From NCBI GenBank assembly GCA_934155265.1, contig CAKPGU010000009.1:10702-74701 (forward strand): a DNA stretch of 64,000 bases. Direction: 5' to 3'. This stretch comes from an uncultured Clostridia bacterium (GTDB lineage: Bacteria; Bacillota; Clostridia; TANB77; CAG-508). The first letter of the stretch is position 1. Each line of letters starts with the position of its first letter. The notes under the pieces are model-generated. The model was not told where the DNA came from and did not search any database. It saw only the letters and a program-made list of their open reading frames with translations. The position numbers and the translations under genes were made by a program. Of this stretch, positions 23,927-34,909 are shown piece after piece.

Positions 23927-25489
23927 ATGAATTTGAAAGATATAGTTGACAAAATCGAAGCTAGTAAAGAAGTATTAGCAACAATGCCCAAAAATAATCC
24001 TAAAAATATAAAGATATATAAAGAAAAAATAGAGGAATTACAAGAGGAATATAAAGGATATCAAAAAGAAATTCATCTTAGATTGCAAAGAAGATATCAA
24101 AATGCAACTAAAAAGGTTCCTAATAGTGAGATAGAGAATTTAGAAAAGAGATTAAAAACAATAAGTTATATATTAGATTTACTAGATGAAGAAAAAACAT
24201 CGTATGAAAAAATGGGGCTTGACAGGGCAATTTTTACTATATCAAGATATTACAAAGAAAATTTGAATCATATTAATGAACAAATTCAATCATGTATAAA
24301 AATGTTTTCGATGGTTGGAATTCAGGTTTCGGTGAATGATTTTGATTATAGCATATATGTGAAAGATTACATGAGGGTCTTTTTTCAAGAGCTAGAAAAA
24401 GGCATCATTAATTCCGAAATTTTAAAAGAAAAGTTTGAAGAGATTTATTGGAAATGTCCTGATATTATTGTTCATATAGAATTAAATATTAGAAATATTT
24501 ATTTGAATAAAGAGCAGTTAATTGATAAATTTTTTGAAAAAGAGAAAGTAGAAAAATTGAAAAAACTTGATGTGACTTCTAAAGAGGTTAAGAGAAATTA
24601 TCTTGATTTGAAAAGACAGTTGATAGACAAAAAGGCTGTTGATGCATGGGACATGCAAGATAAATTTTTGAATGGTAAGTTAAATGTTAAAAATTTTACC
24701 AAAGAAAAGATTGATGCAGATATTAATAAGGTATTACCAAAAGAGATTGGTGATAAAGTATATGAGAGTGAAGAGATTCAAGGAAATATTAGTAGATTTT
24801 TGAATACTTTATATGAATATCAAAATTATATGAAATTTAAGTTTATTGTTGATGATGTTAAACAATATTATCAACAAAAAGAAAATTATAAAAAGTCATA
24901 TATGCTTACTAAAAAAGAGATAGAAAAACTAGAGTGTAAATTAAAGAGATTAAATAAAAAGTCAACAAAAAGAGGTCTTTTTGGAACTATAAAAATAGAG
25001 AATAAGCAGCTTCCTGAAGCTAAGGAACTAATTCAAGTTATAAGAGAAAAGTATAAAGAATTAGATATGAATAAGTTCTATAATAAAATTTATGAAAAAT
25101 TAGATAAGAATTGCACTGTGTATGATGCTTTAAATCTAGCAAATTCTTATTATGTATATTTAACATCATGCATAATAAATAATTTTAAAAATATACAACA
25201 TGAAGAGCTTAATGATAAAGTGAAAGAATTAAATGATTTTTTAAACAATCCGTATAATAATTTTATTAGTCATACTAGAATTACTGACGAGAGCGATCTT
25301 ACTATAATTATAAAAGATAGATATAAATTATTAAATTTTAATATAGAAAAAGAAGATTTGAATAGTAATAATATCAATTCACTTATATCTAGACTAGAAA
25401 ATATCCAAATGGCTATAAATATGAAAAGAGCAAATCTAAAAATAGAAGATATTGAACAACTTTGCGAAATAAAAAAGGTATTACAATAA
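23927..25489 (+). CDS. Large coiled-coil protein of unknown function (copy B)
   Basis: A 520-residue, Lys/Glu-rich helical protein without signal peptide or membrane segment, homologous to 5092-6714. Best blocks are SYEKMGLDRAIFTISRYYKENL, MVGIQVSVNDFDYSIYVKDYM, FEEIYWKCPDIIVHIELNIRNIY and IIIKDRYKLL. In copy B it has moved next to the giant surface protein gene (16 bp gap) instead of following a small secreted protein, so it may serve assembly or retention of that protein. Its function is unknown. Confidence 0.88.
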   Translation: MNLKDIVDKIEASKEVLATMPKNNPKNIKIYKEKIEELQEEYKGYQKEIHLRLQRRYQNATKKVPNSEIENLEKRLKTISYILDLLDEEKTSYEKMGLDRAIFTISRYYKENLNHINEQIQSCIKMFSMVGIQVSVNDFDYSIYVKDYMRVFFQELEKGIINSEILKEKFEEIYWKCPDIIVHIELNIRNIYLNKEQLIDKFFEKEKVEKLKKLDVTSKEVKRNYLDLKRQLIDKKAVDAWDMQDKFLNGKLNVKNFTKEKIDADINKVLPKEIGDKVYESEEIQGNISRFLNTLYEYQNYMKFKFIVDDVKQYYQQKENYKKSYMLTKKEIEKLECKLKRLNKKSTKRGLFGTIKIENKQLPEAKELIQVIREKYKELDMNKFYNKIYEKLDKNCTVYDALNLANSYYVYLTSCIINNFKNIQHEELNDKVKELNDFLNNPYNNFISHTRITDESDLTIIIKDRYKLLNFNIEKEDLNSNNINSLISRLENIQMAINMKRANLKIEDIEQLCEIKKVLQ

Positions 25490-25505
25490 AGTGGAGATAG
25501 TGTAA

Positions 25506-28500
25506 ATGAAAAAAATAAAGAAAAAGGATATATTAGTATTAATTTTTTTGATTATATTAATAATTGTAATGATAAGAGCTTTTATTAAATCAAGAGCAAA
25601 TGAAGTTATAGAAGTAACTGCAAATTTTATTGATAATGGCGGTTTGTTAAGTGATGAAATAATTAATATAGAGGCTTTTAACGAGGGAGAAAGTGGATAT
25701 TCAATTACACTACCTGAAGTTGTAAATACAAAGATAGCTAAAAAATACATTGTTACACAAAAAGAAATTATAGATACAGAGAAACTACAGACAGATGATT
25801 CACAGATAGAAGAAGAATCTTTAAATAATAAGTCTGTTGAAATGTTGCCAGGTGAAAAGATTTATTTAACACAAGAGGAACTTGAGAATTTACAAACAAC
25901 ATTAAATGTAGAGTATGACACTATTGAAAACGATAAAAATGATATACAAATATTATATAATAAAAAATTAATATTAAAAGATGACGAAGATTCAGAGAAG
26001 CTTATAATTTCAGGCTATATGCCATCTGATACAGCAATGCAGGTAAATGAGGTAGATACATCAAATATAGATATAGAAAATGAAATGGAACAAAATTATC
26101 CTAATAAAACAATTATTGGAAATTATGATATAAAACTTATTTCAAATGAACAAGAATATATTGCTAAAGATTATGAACAAACATTAAAAATTGAAATTCC
26201 AATAATTGAAGGTAGTTCTCAAAATTGCAATGTACTTGAAATACAAAATGAAACATTAAAAGAATTAACAGATATTTCTATAGAAACAAACAAAATAGAG
26301 TTTACAACTCAAGAATTAAAATCTTATTTGATATTGCAAGAAAATATGCCAGAGGTCTTAAATGAAGAAGAGGCAGAAGTTGTAAATGATACAGCAACTA
26401 CAAATGAACCAACTACGACTGAAGATATAAATAACAAAATATCAACATATGCAGTTGGTGGAGAAAATACAAAATTTGAAATTGACGATTATGAATCAGA
26501 CAAAAATTATTATTTAGGATTAAATTATACAGAAGAGAATTCTAAAGAAAATACAGGAAAATATACTGAAAGCAATTTAAAAGAAGTAACAGTAAATTAT
26601 TATGGATATGATTATGATTTAACTGAATTCACAGTACCAGAAGAATATAATGTTACTCTAAATGCAACAGCACAAAGAACTGCAACAGGAAGTATTTCAA
26701 CATCTCAAACTGGATGGGGCTGGAATCAAACTACTTATTATAGTAGAACAGACACTGTAACAATAACTGTAAGTGGATTAGATGGATTAAGACAACAATA
26801 TCCTAAATTTAAAGCAGATTCAGGTTGGACATTTAAAGCACAAATTCCAAACAATAATTTTTCAAATTACTATTATGCAGACGGAACAAGTAGTGCAAAT
26901 AGTGGAGTGAGTGTAAGTATTGGGGCAAATACTATTACAGTAACAGGCAGTGATGCTTCAAGTTTATTATCCAATAGTGATACATGTACATTTACATTTA
27001 AAATTACATTTCGTGCAACAAATAGAAACAATATAAATAATACAAGTTTTACAACATTAACAGTAAATTCTTTTGATACAACAATTACTATTGGTGATTA
27101 TACACCTTATGGAACAATATCAGATACAGAATTGCAAACATTAGTATCTTATAAAAAATGTATTCCAATTGATAGCAATGGAAATATATCAATAGAATTA
27201 ATTGATAATCCATTTATGAATAGACCAATTGGAAGAGGATTTAATGGTTGGAAAACAAATAATAGCAAATATGCTAATAGTATAAGTACAAATTCAAATA
27301 CTTTTGTACAAACACTACAAACAAGTGCAAATAATATTAAAGATAGTTCTGAAAATTATGTTATAAATTTGTATCCTGATTGGATAGAAGCAAATGTTGT
27401 ATTTGTAAGCTCATCAGGAAGTAGTACAAATTCTGGGAGAACTCCTAGTAGTCCAATAGATAATAACTGGACAAATATAAACAGTAAATTAAATTCTAAT
27501 ATAAAAACTTGTACAAAAGCTTCAAATAGAGAAGTAAATATTGTCGTTTTGATGCAAGGGACATTGGCTATAAGTGGACTAACAGGACCTAATACATCTT
27601 ATACATTAACAAGCTTATATAATGGAAAAAATTATGGGAGTACAAGTACATATTTAAATACAGGAAGTTCAAATATTACATTAGATAGTGATTTACAATT
27701 AGATTATTTATATGTATATTCAAGCTCATCATATACTTCTCCAAGTGGAACAACAGATGGAACAAATGCAGTATCACCATGTATATATGGAAATATGTAT
27801 AACTTAAGAATTGGTAGAGGAATTGTACCAACTAATTCAAATAATTGTACATGGGCTCAAATACAGGGTGGATATTATAATCGTAGTGGTTCAGAATATA
27901 AATTGATTATAGAATCAGGAATATATTATACCGCACAATTATATAGAGCTAGTACAAATAATAATGCATCAACTAGTACAACAGCAAATGGAATAATGGT
28001 TGTAGGAAATGATATAGATAGAAAAGATAACAATAATGAGAGTTTAAAAATGTATAATAGAATAGCATCAAGAACTAATACTGCAACAAATAATCCATAT
28101 ACACAAAATGATTCGAATGCTTTAGTAATTACTATGATAGTGAAAAGTGGAACAATTGGAGTAGACTTTTTCAATAAGGAATCAACAAGAGATGATAGTG
28201 AAAGAAACTATGCAGGAATATATATTGGAGGATTTGGACAAACAGGTTATGATAAATCTGATAGATATTTACTTGTAGAAGGTGGCAATATTGCTAATGT
28301 AATTGGTGGACTTAATATAGGAAGTTCAGATATGTATAAAACATATATGTATATCAAAGATGGAAACATTATTAATATTACAGGTGGTGCAGGATATACA
28401 CATACTTATGGTGATAGAATAATACAAGTAACAGGTGGATGTATAAAATATAGTATAAGTGGTGGTTCAAATGGAGTTGCTGCAAACTCTTCAAGTAATA

Positions 28501-31500
28501 ATGGACAATTAACAGGAAATTCATTAATATATGTTGGTGGTGATGCAAATGTAGGAGCATCATATACAACAGATACAAGTGGAAACAAGCAGATTACAGA
28601 AACAGATACAAATTTATTATTATATGGTGTTAATGCTGGTAGTGTTTGTGGTGGTGCAAATGGAAATGAAAATTATGCAGGACAAACAGATGGATCTTAT
28701 GTAATAATTGATGGAAATGCAGTAGTTCACAACAATGTATTTGGTGGTGGAAACTATGGAATAATAGGTTCTGCTTCAGGTGGAAGCGGACAAGGAAAGC
28801 CTATTCTTACAATATCAAATGAATCATCTAGTTTTCAAACAGATAAAGAATATTTAATTTCAATAGATGCAACTGGTGGAAATGGATTTGCAGCAAGTGG
28901 TACTAATGCAACGAATGAAGCATTTTCAACAACAGTAGAACCTAGCAATTCTGCAAAATGGATTTTTGAGAGTGCAGGAAATAATCAATATTACATAAAA
29001 AATGCTGAAACAGGAGGATATGTATATATCACTAATGTTTCAAGCTATAGTGAAGTAATAGCAGATGCGACAATAGTAACTAATAATAAAACCGCTTTTT
29101 CTATGAGTGGAACAAATTCAAAAAAATTAAGTTGTCAAGTTAGCTATCGTAGCAACTGGGGAGGAACGCAAACTGCAACAATTTATTTAGGATATGATTA
29201 TCAAGGAAATTGGAGTGCATCAAATAACTACTATGGTGACTTTACATCAGATCTTTACTTATTAACATATAAGCTTCTTCCTAAAGAAGATGATGAAAAT
29301 GATAGAGCAACTGTTGTAAATATTAATGTTTTGGGAGGAACTGTAAAAAACAATATTTATGGAGGTGCTAATCAAAATAATATTTATGGAACTGTAGATA
29401 TTGCGATGAATAATGGTAATGTAAATGGAGTTATTTATGGAGGTTCTAATATAAAAGGAACAGTATCTGGTTCAACATTACTTAATATAACTGGTGGAAG
29501 GCTAGGAACAGAATCAGACCAAGAAATACTTGATTATACAAGTGTAGATACATTATTTGGTGGAGGACTTGGTTCTGAAACCAAAGTAAATGGAAGGTCT
29601 TTAGTAAATATACAAGATACAAGTAATAATCTAAATATTTATGGAAATGTTTATGGTGGAAGTTCTTTAGGTACGATTAGTGGAAATGTAAATGTTAATA
29701 TTAAAGATTCAAATACAACTGTAAATACGATATCTATAACTGGATATGTATTTGGAGGGGGAAAAGGAAATTCTACTACACCTGCTATTGTTACAGGTGA
29801 TATAAAAGTAAATGTAGATGGATGTGAATTAGAAAGTTGTAGTGTATTTGGCGGAAGTAATATAAATGGAACAATAGATGGAAATATAGAAGTTAGAATA
29901 GGAGAAAATAATAAATCAACATTAAATACAGTTTATGGTGGAGGAAATCAAGCAGGAATTGATACTAATACTAAAAGTGTGTATGTGTATTTATTAAAAA
30001 ATGCAAATGTAACAAATGCATTTAATGGTGGAAAATCTGCAGATTTACTTTCAACAGGTGAAGATGATACAACAAGAGCAATATATTTACAAGGTGGAAT
30101 AGCAGAAAAAATCTTTGGTGGTTCAGATTCATCAGGAACAGTAACTTCGAGCCATGTATATGTAGAAAATGGAAATGCTTCAAATGTATATGGTGGAAAC
30201 AATCAAGGTGGAACAACAATAGTATCTAATTTATATATAAATGGAGGAATAATTTCAAGTGTATATGGTGGTGGTGATAAAGCAGAAACAACGACTTCAA
30301 ATATAATTACAACAGGAGGAACAATTAGCTATATATTTGGAGGAGGAAATCAAGCTGGTGTAAAAACTACAAATGTTCAAACAAAAGGAGGAAATATCGG
30401 TTTTGCATTTGGTGGTTCTAATACAAGTGGAGATGTAAATGAAAGTCATGTAACAACAAATGATGCGACTTCAACAAGTTCAGATGAAGGAGTAACTATG
30501 ACTGTTACAACAACAGCATCAAAGACTCAAAGTTGGCAAAGTACAACATATCCAACTTTAGCAAAAATAAGTGTTGTGTTTAAAAATAATACATCAAAAA
30601 CAATAGAAACTTGGAATGCAAATATATTTGCACCAGAATCAACATTGCTTAATAATTATTCACAGTCAGATATACAAGTAAATAATGGGATATACACATT
30701 AACAGAAAAGAATAAATATTGGGGATCAAATACAATATCTGCTGGTGGAACATATAGTTTAGAATTTGAAATATTAAGTATGCAAAGTGTAGAAGGATTT
30801 TCAGTAGGGTATGGAATTGAAGGAAAAAATAGCAATGGAGATTCAGTTAATTACACAAAATCTATTATAGGTAACGTATATGGAGGAAATAATCAAGGTG
30901 GAACAACAACTACTACAAATGTAACTATAAATGGTGGAAATGTTCAAGATGTCTATGGTGGAGGAAATCAAGCTATATGTAACGAAACAAAAGTGAATAT
31001 AAATGGAGAAGTTCAAAAAAGAGTATTTGGTGGAGGAAACCAAGCAGGAATTAACACTAATACAAATGTAAATGTTACAGATGGAAGTGTAGCGGATAAT
31101 GTCTATGGCGGTGGAAATGAAGGAACTGTTACAGGAAATACATATGTTAGAGTAAAAAATTCTACTTTAAATAATAGTTTATATGCAGGTGGAAATGGTG
31201 TATCAGCAATAGTTTATGGAAATACTAATTTAATAATGGAAGGAAAAAATAATGTAACCAATAATGTATTTGGTGGAGGAAACCAAGCTGCAACTGGAAC
31301 TGAAAGTAATAATAATTCTACAAGTACAGTAAATATCGTTGGAGCTGTTATTGGAAAAAATGTCTATGGTGGAGCTAATACATCTGTTGTATATGGGACA
31401 ACTCAAACAAATATTGGATATGACACAGTAGGAGATACATCTCTTGAAAAAGAAAATATAGAAATTGGCGGTACAGTATTTGGTGGAGGAGAAGCAAATG

Positions 31501-34226
31501 CGGCAGGTTCTGAAATATATGATTTCTCATTTATAAGTGTAACAAAAGGAATTAATATACAAATAAATGGAAATGGCCATACAAAACTTGATATTAAAGG
31601 AAGTATATTTGGTTCAGGAAATGCATCAAGTACAAGTGGAAAGAGCTATATTGATATACAAAATTATGGTACTGCAGATAATCCTAAGAGCAACATATCA
31701 ATCCAAAGAGCTAATTGTGCAACAATAAGTAATTCAGCTATATCTTTATCAGGAACAACAGATAGAACAAATGAGTATTCATCAGTATTTTTCTCATTAA
31801 GTAGGGTTGACCAAGTTAAAATGAAAAATAATTCAATTTTATATTTATGTAATGGTGCAAACTTACTTAAAAAGTTAGATAGTATGGTTGATGTTAATGG
31901 AACAGAAGAAACTGCTAAAGTTACTATAGATCCTGATACAGGAGATGTAACTGAGAAAAATGTAGATAATAGAATATATATGTTAGAAGGCAAAAATTTA
32001 AATGTTGCAACAAATGAGCAAGCAACAGCTTATGGACAAGTTCATGGAATGTTTTTCTTTGGATTATTTACTAATAGAATTAATCCAAGTACAAGTACAG
32101 GGCTTTATCATGAAGGATATAACAATGGTGATGAGATAACAAATGCAGGAACTTTTTCATCTAACTCATATGTTATGGCACAACATACGACTGATCATGA
32201 TATAACAATAGATGGTTTTTATACAAATTATAATGAAAGTGGAAAAATAAAAATAAACTATGTAGACACAACACCAAAAGATGATGTATACTATATCTGG
32301 TTGGTTGGAGAAGAATTAGATGTTACGAAATTTGAAGTTTCACTAACAGCTTCTAAATATGCAACATTAGGAACGTATGAACTATTATTACAAGGATTTT
32401 CAGATCCGAACTTAAAATTTGTATTAAATGGATTTTCAGCAGGACTTGCAAATGGAATATCATTAGTAGATCCTGATGAAATTAAGGCAATTGAACCTGA
32501 TGATGAAAAAGCAAATAGCATATATGGTTTAACAATGAAAACTGGTAATGTTGGATGGCAGACAAAAGGACAAACTGAATTTTTAACAAAAAATGGTGGT
32601 TCGTATACAGGAAAAAATGATTATAGTAAAGATAATTCATCATCAACACCAACATTAAATTTGTGTTTTTATCATTCAGAAAATATAACAACAAAACAAG
32701 CTCTTGGAGACGTAAGAATAAGGTTACAAGTATTAAAGCCGATAGATGATTTAAATTATGAGTTATCATATATTGATATAATAATTACTTTATCAAGTGC
32801 ATTATATCAAAATGACTTTTATGAAGCGGCAATTACACCTGGTCAGGAATTTGGATTATTCACAACAACAGAGACAACAATAACTTCTAAGAGTGCATTT
32901 TCTACATATTATTCGTTATATGTAGAAGATTTTTCAGAGAGTAAATATGCTAAAGAATATCAAACATATAAAAGAACATTAGTATCAAGAGATTCTGATA
33001 ATTTACCATATGTTTTTCCTGAAAATACTAAGTTAACAATGCTTGATATGGTAACAAATAAATATTATTATTATATTGTCACAGCAGAAGATATAGCAAA
33101 TAATAAATTTGAGTATAATTTAGAAGATTTTATAACAATGGGAAGTAATGACAAAAAATTTAATGAAAGTGCAGAAAGCGATAATTACTATAATAGCGAA
33201 AAAGATTTAATATATGAAAATTTTATATTCCATATAAATTTTGCAGATAGTAGCCTTACAGATAATATACAAAATAATTCATTATTAATGGAATTAAGAG
33301 ATGACGATGGGCAAACATTATTAGGTGTTCTAGGAATTCAAAGAGATAATATGGTTTATACTGTTTATAATGACAAAGATGCAACAATTCAATTAGATGG
33401 AAATTTAACACCTGAAACATTATATTTAGGAAAAACATTAAACTTAAATGTAATTACGAAATTTACACAAACGATTGTCGATTCAAAAACAATTTATGAT
33501 ACTCAATATTTTGATCAGAAATTAGGAATAAAGATTAGTATATATGATAATAACGGAAACCGTTTAAATATAGACAGTTTATTTGGAGTGAATTTTGAAT
33601 TAGATGGAAAATTATATTATCCGAGAGTTGATGGGACAACGAGAATATGTATCGCAGATAAAGTTACTGATGTATTAGCAAAGATCAAAATGAATACTTC
33701 TGGAAATAATACCTTAGCAACTGGAGATTATGTAATAGAAATAGAATCATTTGGTTCACCTGATGGAATTTATTATGGACTGACTGCATCTGATAAAATA
33801 AATTTAAATGTAAGAATTATAAATTCGGCATTTGGATTAAAAGCAGTTACAATGGATACTTGCAAAATTATTGAAAAAGATACAGCAATGAATGCAAATA
33901 AAACAGATACATTAGTAAGTGTTGTTAAATATTCATCAAAATTATCAAATCCCAATATAGCTGTTTCGTTATACAGAAGAGATTATACAGAAGAATATTC
34001 GCAAAATTATACATTAGTAGATTTTCAAGATTATACATCAGAAAATTTGGTTTCAACCAAAAGAGAAAAAGAATATGTAATGGCAGAATCAAACCCTATG
34101 TCTACAACAACTAATTATTACAAAATGAAGCCTAACTTAATGACAGGAACATACAAACTTGTTTATAAATTGTATGATGGGGATACATATGTAGGAGAAG
34201 CATTTGATTACATAGTTATTAAATAA
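25506..34226 (+). CDS. Giant (2906-residue) surface protein with beta-helix repeats
   Basis: A basic start and one hydrophobic segment (about residues 9-27) mark a signal or anchor. Residues 30-320 are acidic and Thr-rich, ending near ISTYAVGG. At about 630 begins FVSSSGSSTNSGRTPSSP, the typical entrance of a right-handed beta-helix. From about 880 to 2040 there are dozens of Gly-rich turns of the kind VYGGGNQAG, FGGSNTSG and IYGGANQNN, consistent with a long solenoid. Two islands interrupt it: about 1100-1260, where the pattern (WIFESAGNNQYYIKNAETGGYVYI) suggests a ricin-like trefoil, and about 1660-1780, where KISVVFKNNTSKTIETWNA and ISAGGTYSLEFEI recall CBM2-type modules. The last 850 residues are a set of beta domains. 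There is no LPxTG motif, so retention must be by another route. Likely an adhesin or glycan-binding stalk. Confidence 0.93.
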   Translation: MKKIKKKDILVLIFLIILIIVMIRAFIKSRANEVIEVTANFIDNGGLLSDEIINIEAFNEGESGYSITLPEVVNTKIAKKYIVTQKEIIDTEKLQTDDSQIEEESLNNKSVEMLPGEKIYLTQEELENLQTTLNVEYDTIENDKNDIQILYNKKLILKDDEDSEKLIISGYMPSDTAMQVNEVDTSNIDIENEMEQNYPNKTIIGNYDIKLISNEQEYIAKDYEQTLKIEIPIIEGSSQNCNVLEIQNETLKELTDISIETNKIEFTTQELKSYLILQENMPEVLNEEEAEVVNDTATTNEPTTTEDINNKISTYAVGGENTKFEIDDYESDKNYYLGLNYTEENSKENTGKYTESNLKEVTVNYYGYDYDLTEFTVPEEYNVTLNATAQRTATGSISTSQTGWGWNQTTYYSRTDTVTITVSGLDGLRQQYPKFKADSGWTFKAQIPNNNFSNYYYADGTSSANSGVSVSIGANTITVTGSDASSLLSNSDTCTFTFKITFRATNRNNINNTSFTTLTVNSFDTTITIGDYTPYGTISDTELQTLVSYKKCIPIDSNGNISIELIDNPFMNRPIGRGFNGWKTNNSKYANSISTNSNTFVQTLQTSANNIKDSSENYVINLYPDWIEANVVFVSSSGSSTNSGRTPSSPIDNNWTNINSKLNSNIKTCTKASNREVNIVVLMQGTLAISGLTGPNTSYTLTSLYNGKNYGSTSTYLNTGSSNITLDSDLQLDYLYVYSSSSYTSPSGTTDGTNAVSPCIYGNMYNLRIGRGIVPTNSNNCTWAQIQGGYYNRSGSEYKLIIESGIYYTAQLYRASTNNNASTSTTANGIMVVGNDIDRKDNNNESLKMYNRIASRTNTATNNPYTQNDSNALVITMIVKSGTIGVDFFNKESTRDDSERNYAGIYIGGFGQTGYDKSDRYLLVEGGNIANVIGGLNIGSSDMYKTYMYIKDGNIINITGGAGYTHTYGDRIIQVTGGCIKYSISGGSNGVAANSSSNNGQLTGNSLIYVGGDANVGASYTTDTSGNKQITETDTNLLLYGVNAGSVCGGANGNENYAGQTDGSYVIIDGNAVVHNNVFGGGNYGIIGSASGGSGQGKPILTISNESSSFQTDKEYLISIDATGGNGFAASGTNATNEAFSTTVEPSNSAKWIFESAGNNQYYIKNAETGGYVYITNVSSYSEVIADATIVTNNKTAFSMSGTNSKKLSCQVSYRSNWGGTQTATIYLGYDYQGNWSASNNYYGDFTSDLYLLTYKLLPKEDDENDRATVVNINVLGGTVKNNIYGGANQNNIYGTVDIAMNNGNVNGVIYGGSNIKGTVSGSTLLNITGGRLGTESDQEILDYTSVDTLFGGGLGSETKVNGRSLVNIQDTSNNLNIYGNVYGGSSLGTISGNVNVNIKDSNTTVNTISITGYVFGGGKGNSTTPAIVTGDIKVNVDGCELESCSVFGGSNINGTIDGNIEVRIGENNKSTLNTVYGGGNQAGIDTNTKSVYVYLLKNANVTNAFNGGKSADLLSTGEDDTTRAIYLQGGIAEKIFGGSDSSGTVTSSHVYVENGNASNVYGGNNQGGTTIVSNLYINGGIISSVYGGGDKAETTTSNIITTGGTISYIFGGGNQAGVKTTNVQTKGGNIGFAFGGSNTSGDVNESHVTTNDATSTSSDEGVTMTVTTTASKTQSWQSTTYPTLAKISVVFKNNTSKTIETWNANIFAPESTLLNNYSQSDIQVNNGIYTLTEKNKYWGSNTISAGGTYSLEFEILSMQSVEGFSVGYGIEGKNSNGDSVNYTKSIIGNVYGGNNQGGTTTTTNVTINGGNVQDVYGGGNQAICNETKVNINGEVQKRVFGGGNQAGINTNTNVNVTDGSVADNVYGGGNEGTVTGNTYVRVKNSTLNNSLYAGGNGVSAIVYGNTNLIMEGKNNVTNNVFGGGNQAATGTESNNNSTSTVNIVGAVIGKNVYGGANTSVVYGTTQTNIGYDTVGDTSLEKENIEIGGTVFGGGEANAAGSEIYDFSFISVTKGINIQINGNGHTKLDIKGSIFGSGNASSTSGKSYIDIQNYGTADNPKSNISIQRANCATISNSAISLSGTTDRTNEYSSVFFSLSRVDQVKMKNNSILYLCNGANLLKKLDSMVDVNGTEETAKVTIDPDTGDVTEKNVDNRIYMLEGKNLNVATNEQATAYGQVHGMFFFGLFTNRINPSTSTGLYHEGYNNGDEITNAGTFSSNSYVMAQHTTDHDITIDGFYTNYNESGKIKINYVDTTPKDDVYYIWLVGEELDVTKFEVSLTASKYATLGTYELLLQGFSDPNLKFVLNGFSAGLANGISLVDPDEIKAIEPDDEKANSIYGLTMKTGNVGWQTKGQTEFLTKNGGSYTGKNDYSKDNSSSTPTLNLCFYHSENITTKQALGDVRIRLQVLKPIDDLNYELSYIDIIITLSSALYQNDFYEAAITPGQEFGLFTTTETTITSKSAFSTYYSLYVEDFSESKYAKEYQTYKRTLVSRDSDNLPYVFPENTKLTMLDMVTNKYYYYIVTAEDIANNKFEYNLEDFITMGSNDKKFNESAESDNYYNSEKDLIYENFIFHINFADSSLTDNIQNNSLLMELRDDDGQTLLGVLGIQRDNMVYTVYNDKDATIQLDGNLTPETLYLGKTLNLNVITKFTQTIVDSKTIYDTQYFDQKLGIKISIYDNNGNRLNIDSLFGVNFELDGKLYYPRVDGTTRICIADKVTDVLAKIKMNTSGNNTLATGDYVIEIESFGSPDGIYYGLTASDKINLNVRIINSAFGLKAVTMDTCKIIEKDTAMNANKTDTLVSVVKYSSKLSNPNIAVSLYRRDYTEEYSQNYTLVDFQDYTSENLVSTKREKEYVMAESNPMSTTTNYYKMKPNLMTGTYKLVYKLYDGDTYVGEAFDYIVIK

Positions 34227-34246
34227 TCTTTTATTGCATAATTAGT

Positions 34247-34274
34247 TTGTGTCATAATTGATTTGTGGTATAAT
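34247..34274 (+). promoter_or_regulatory. Possible promoter with tandem 16-bp repeat before 34316
   Basis: TTGTGT, 16 bp, TATAAT. The -10 region is part of a 16-bp tandem repeat (GATTTGTGGTATAATC, GATTTGCAGTATAATC), so a second TATAAT lies at 34285-34290. Confidence 0.45.
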
Positions 34275-34315
34275 CGATTTGCAGTATAATCAATTTGCGA
34301 GAAGAAAGGAAAAAT

Positions 34316-34909
34316 ATGAAATACGATATTAATTCAATAAACAAAAGAAAGAAAAATATAAAAATTTTAAAAAAAATATTAGGAGTAATACTAATTATTC
34401 TTATCTATAATATAATATTGGCATTCCTTTCTTCAGATAGTTTAAATAAAGGAGTAGGAATATTTGGATACAAAGCATGTATTATAACATCAAGTAGTAT
34501 GGAGCCATCAATCAATTATGGAGATTTAATTATTATAAAAAAATGCAAAAACAAAGACTTAAATACAGGTGATGTAATAACCTTTAGAAAAAAGCAAGAG
34601 GTTATTACACACCGAATTATAAAAATTGAAGACGGAGTTCAAGAGAATGAGTCGACTTACATAACTAAAGGAGACAACAACAACACTGAAGATATCGAAA
34701 AAATATCATATTCAAATATTGAAGGAAAGTGTATTCTTACAATTCCTAAACTTGGAAAACTAATTTTAGTAATTGATAATAAAATAATAATTTTAGTAAT
34801 TATTCTTATACTATTGATTTTAGGATTTTGGAAAATTCATAAATATGAGCAAATAGAAAATAGGAGAGAAAAAAAGAAAATTGAAGATGATAAAAAGAAA
34901 ATTAAATAG
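34316..34909 (+). CDS. Signal peptidase I, SipW/ER-type
   Basis: The ATG giving MKYDINSIN is chosen because GAAAGGAAAA precedes it and the N-terminus matches the paralogue at 6734. The product has a membrane segment (about residues 20-38), CIITSSSMEPSI (Ser at 61), YGDLIIIKK, VITHRI (His at 99), ITKGDNNNTED and a C-terminal membrane segment followed by a basic tail. It is closer to the 6734 enzyme than to the others (FGY/GIY lead, RKC/KKC after the second box). It follows the giant surface protein gene by 90 bp, so that protein is a plausible substrate. It is predicted to be active. Confidence 0.92.
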   Translation: MKYDINSINKRKKNIKILKKILGVILIILIYNIILAFLSSDSLNKGVGIFGYKACIITSSSMEPSINYGDLIIIKKCKNKDLNTGDVITFRKKQEVITHRIIKIEDGVQENESTYITKGDNNNTEDIEKISYSNIEGKCILTIPKLGKLILVIDNKIIILVIILILLILGFWKIHKYEQIENRREKKKIEDDKKKIK

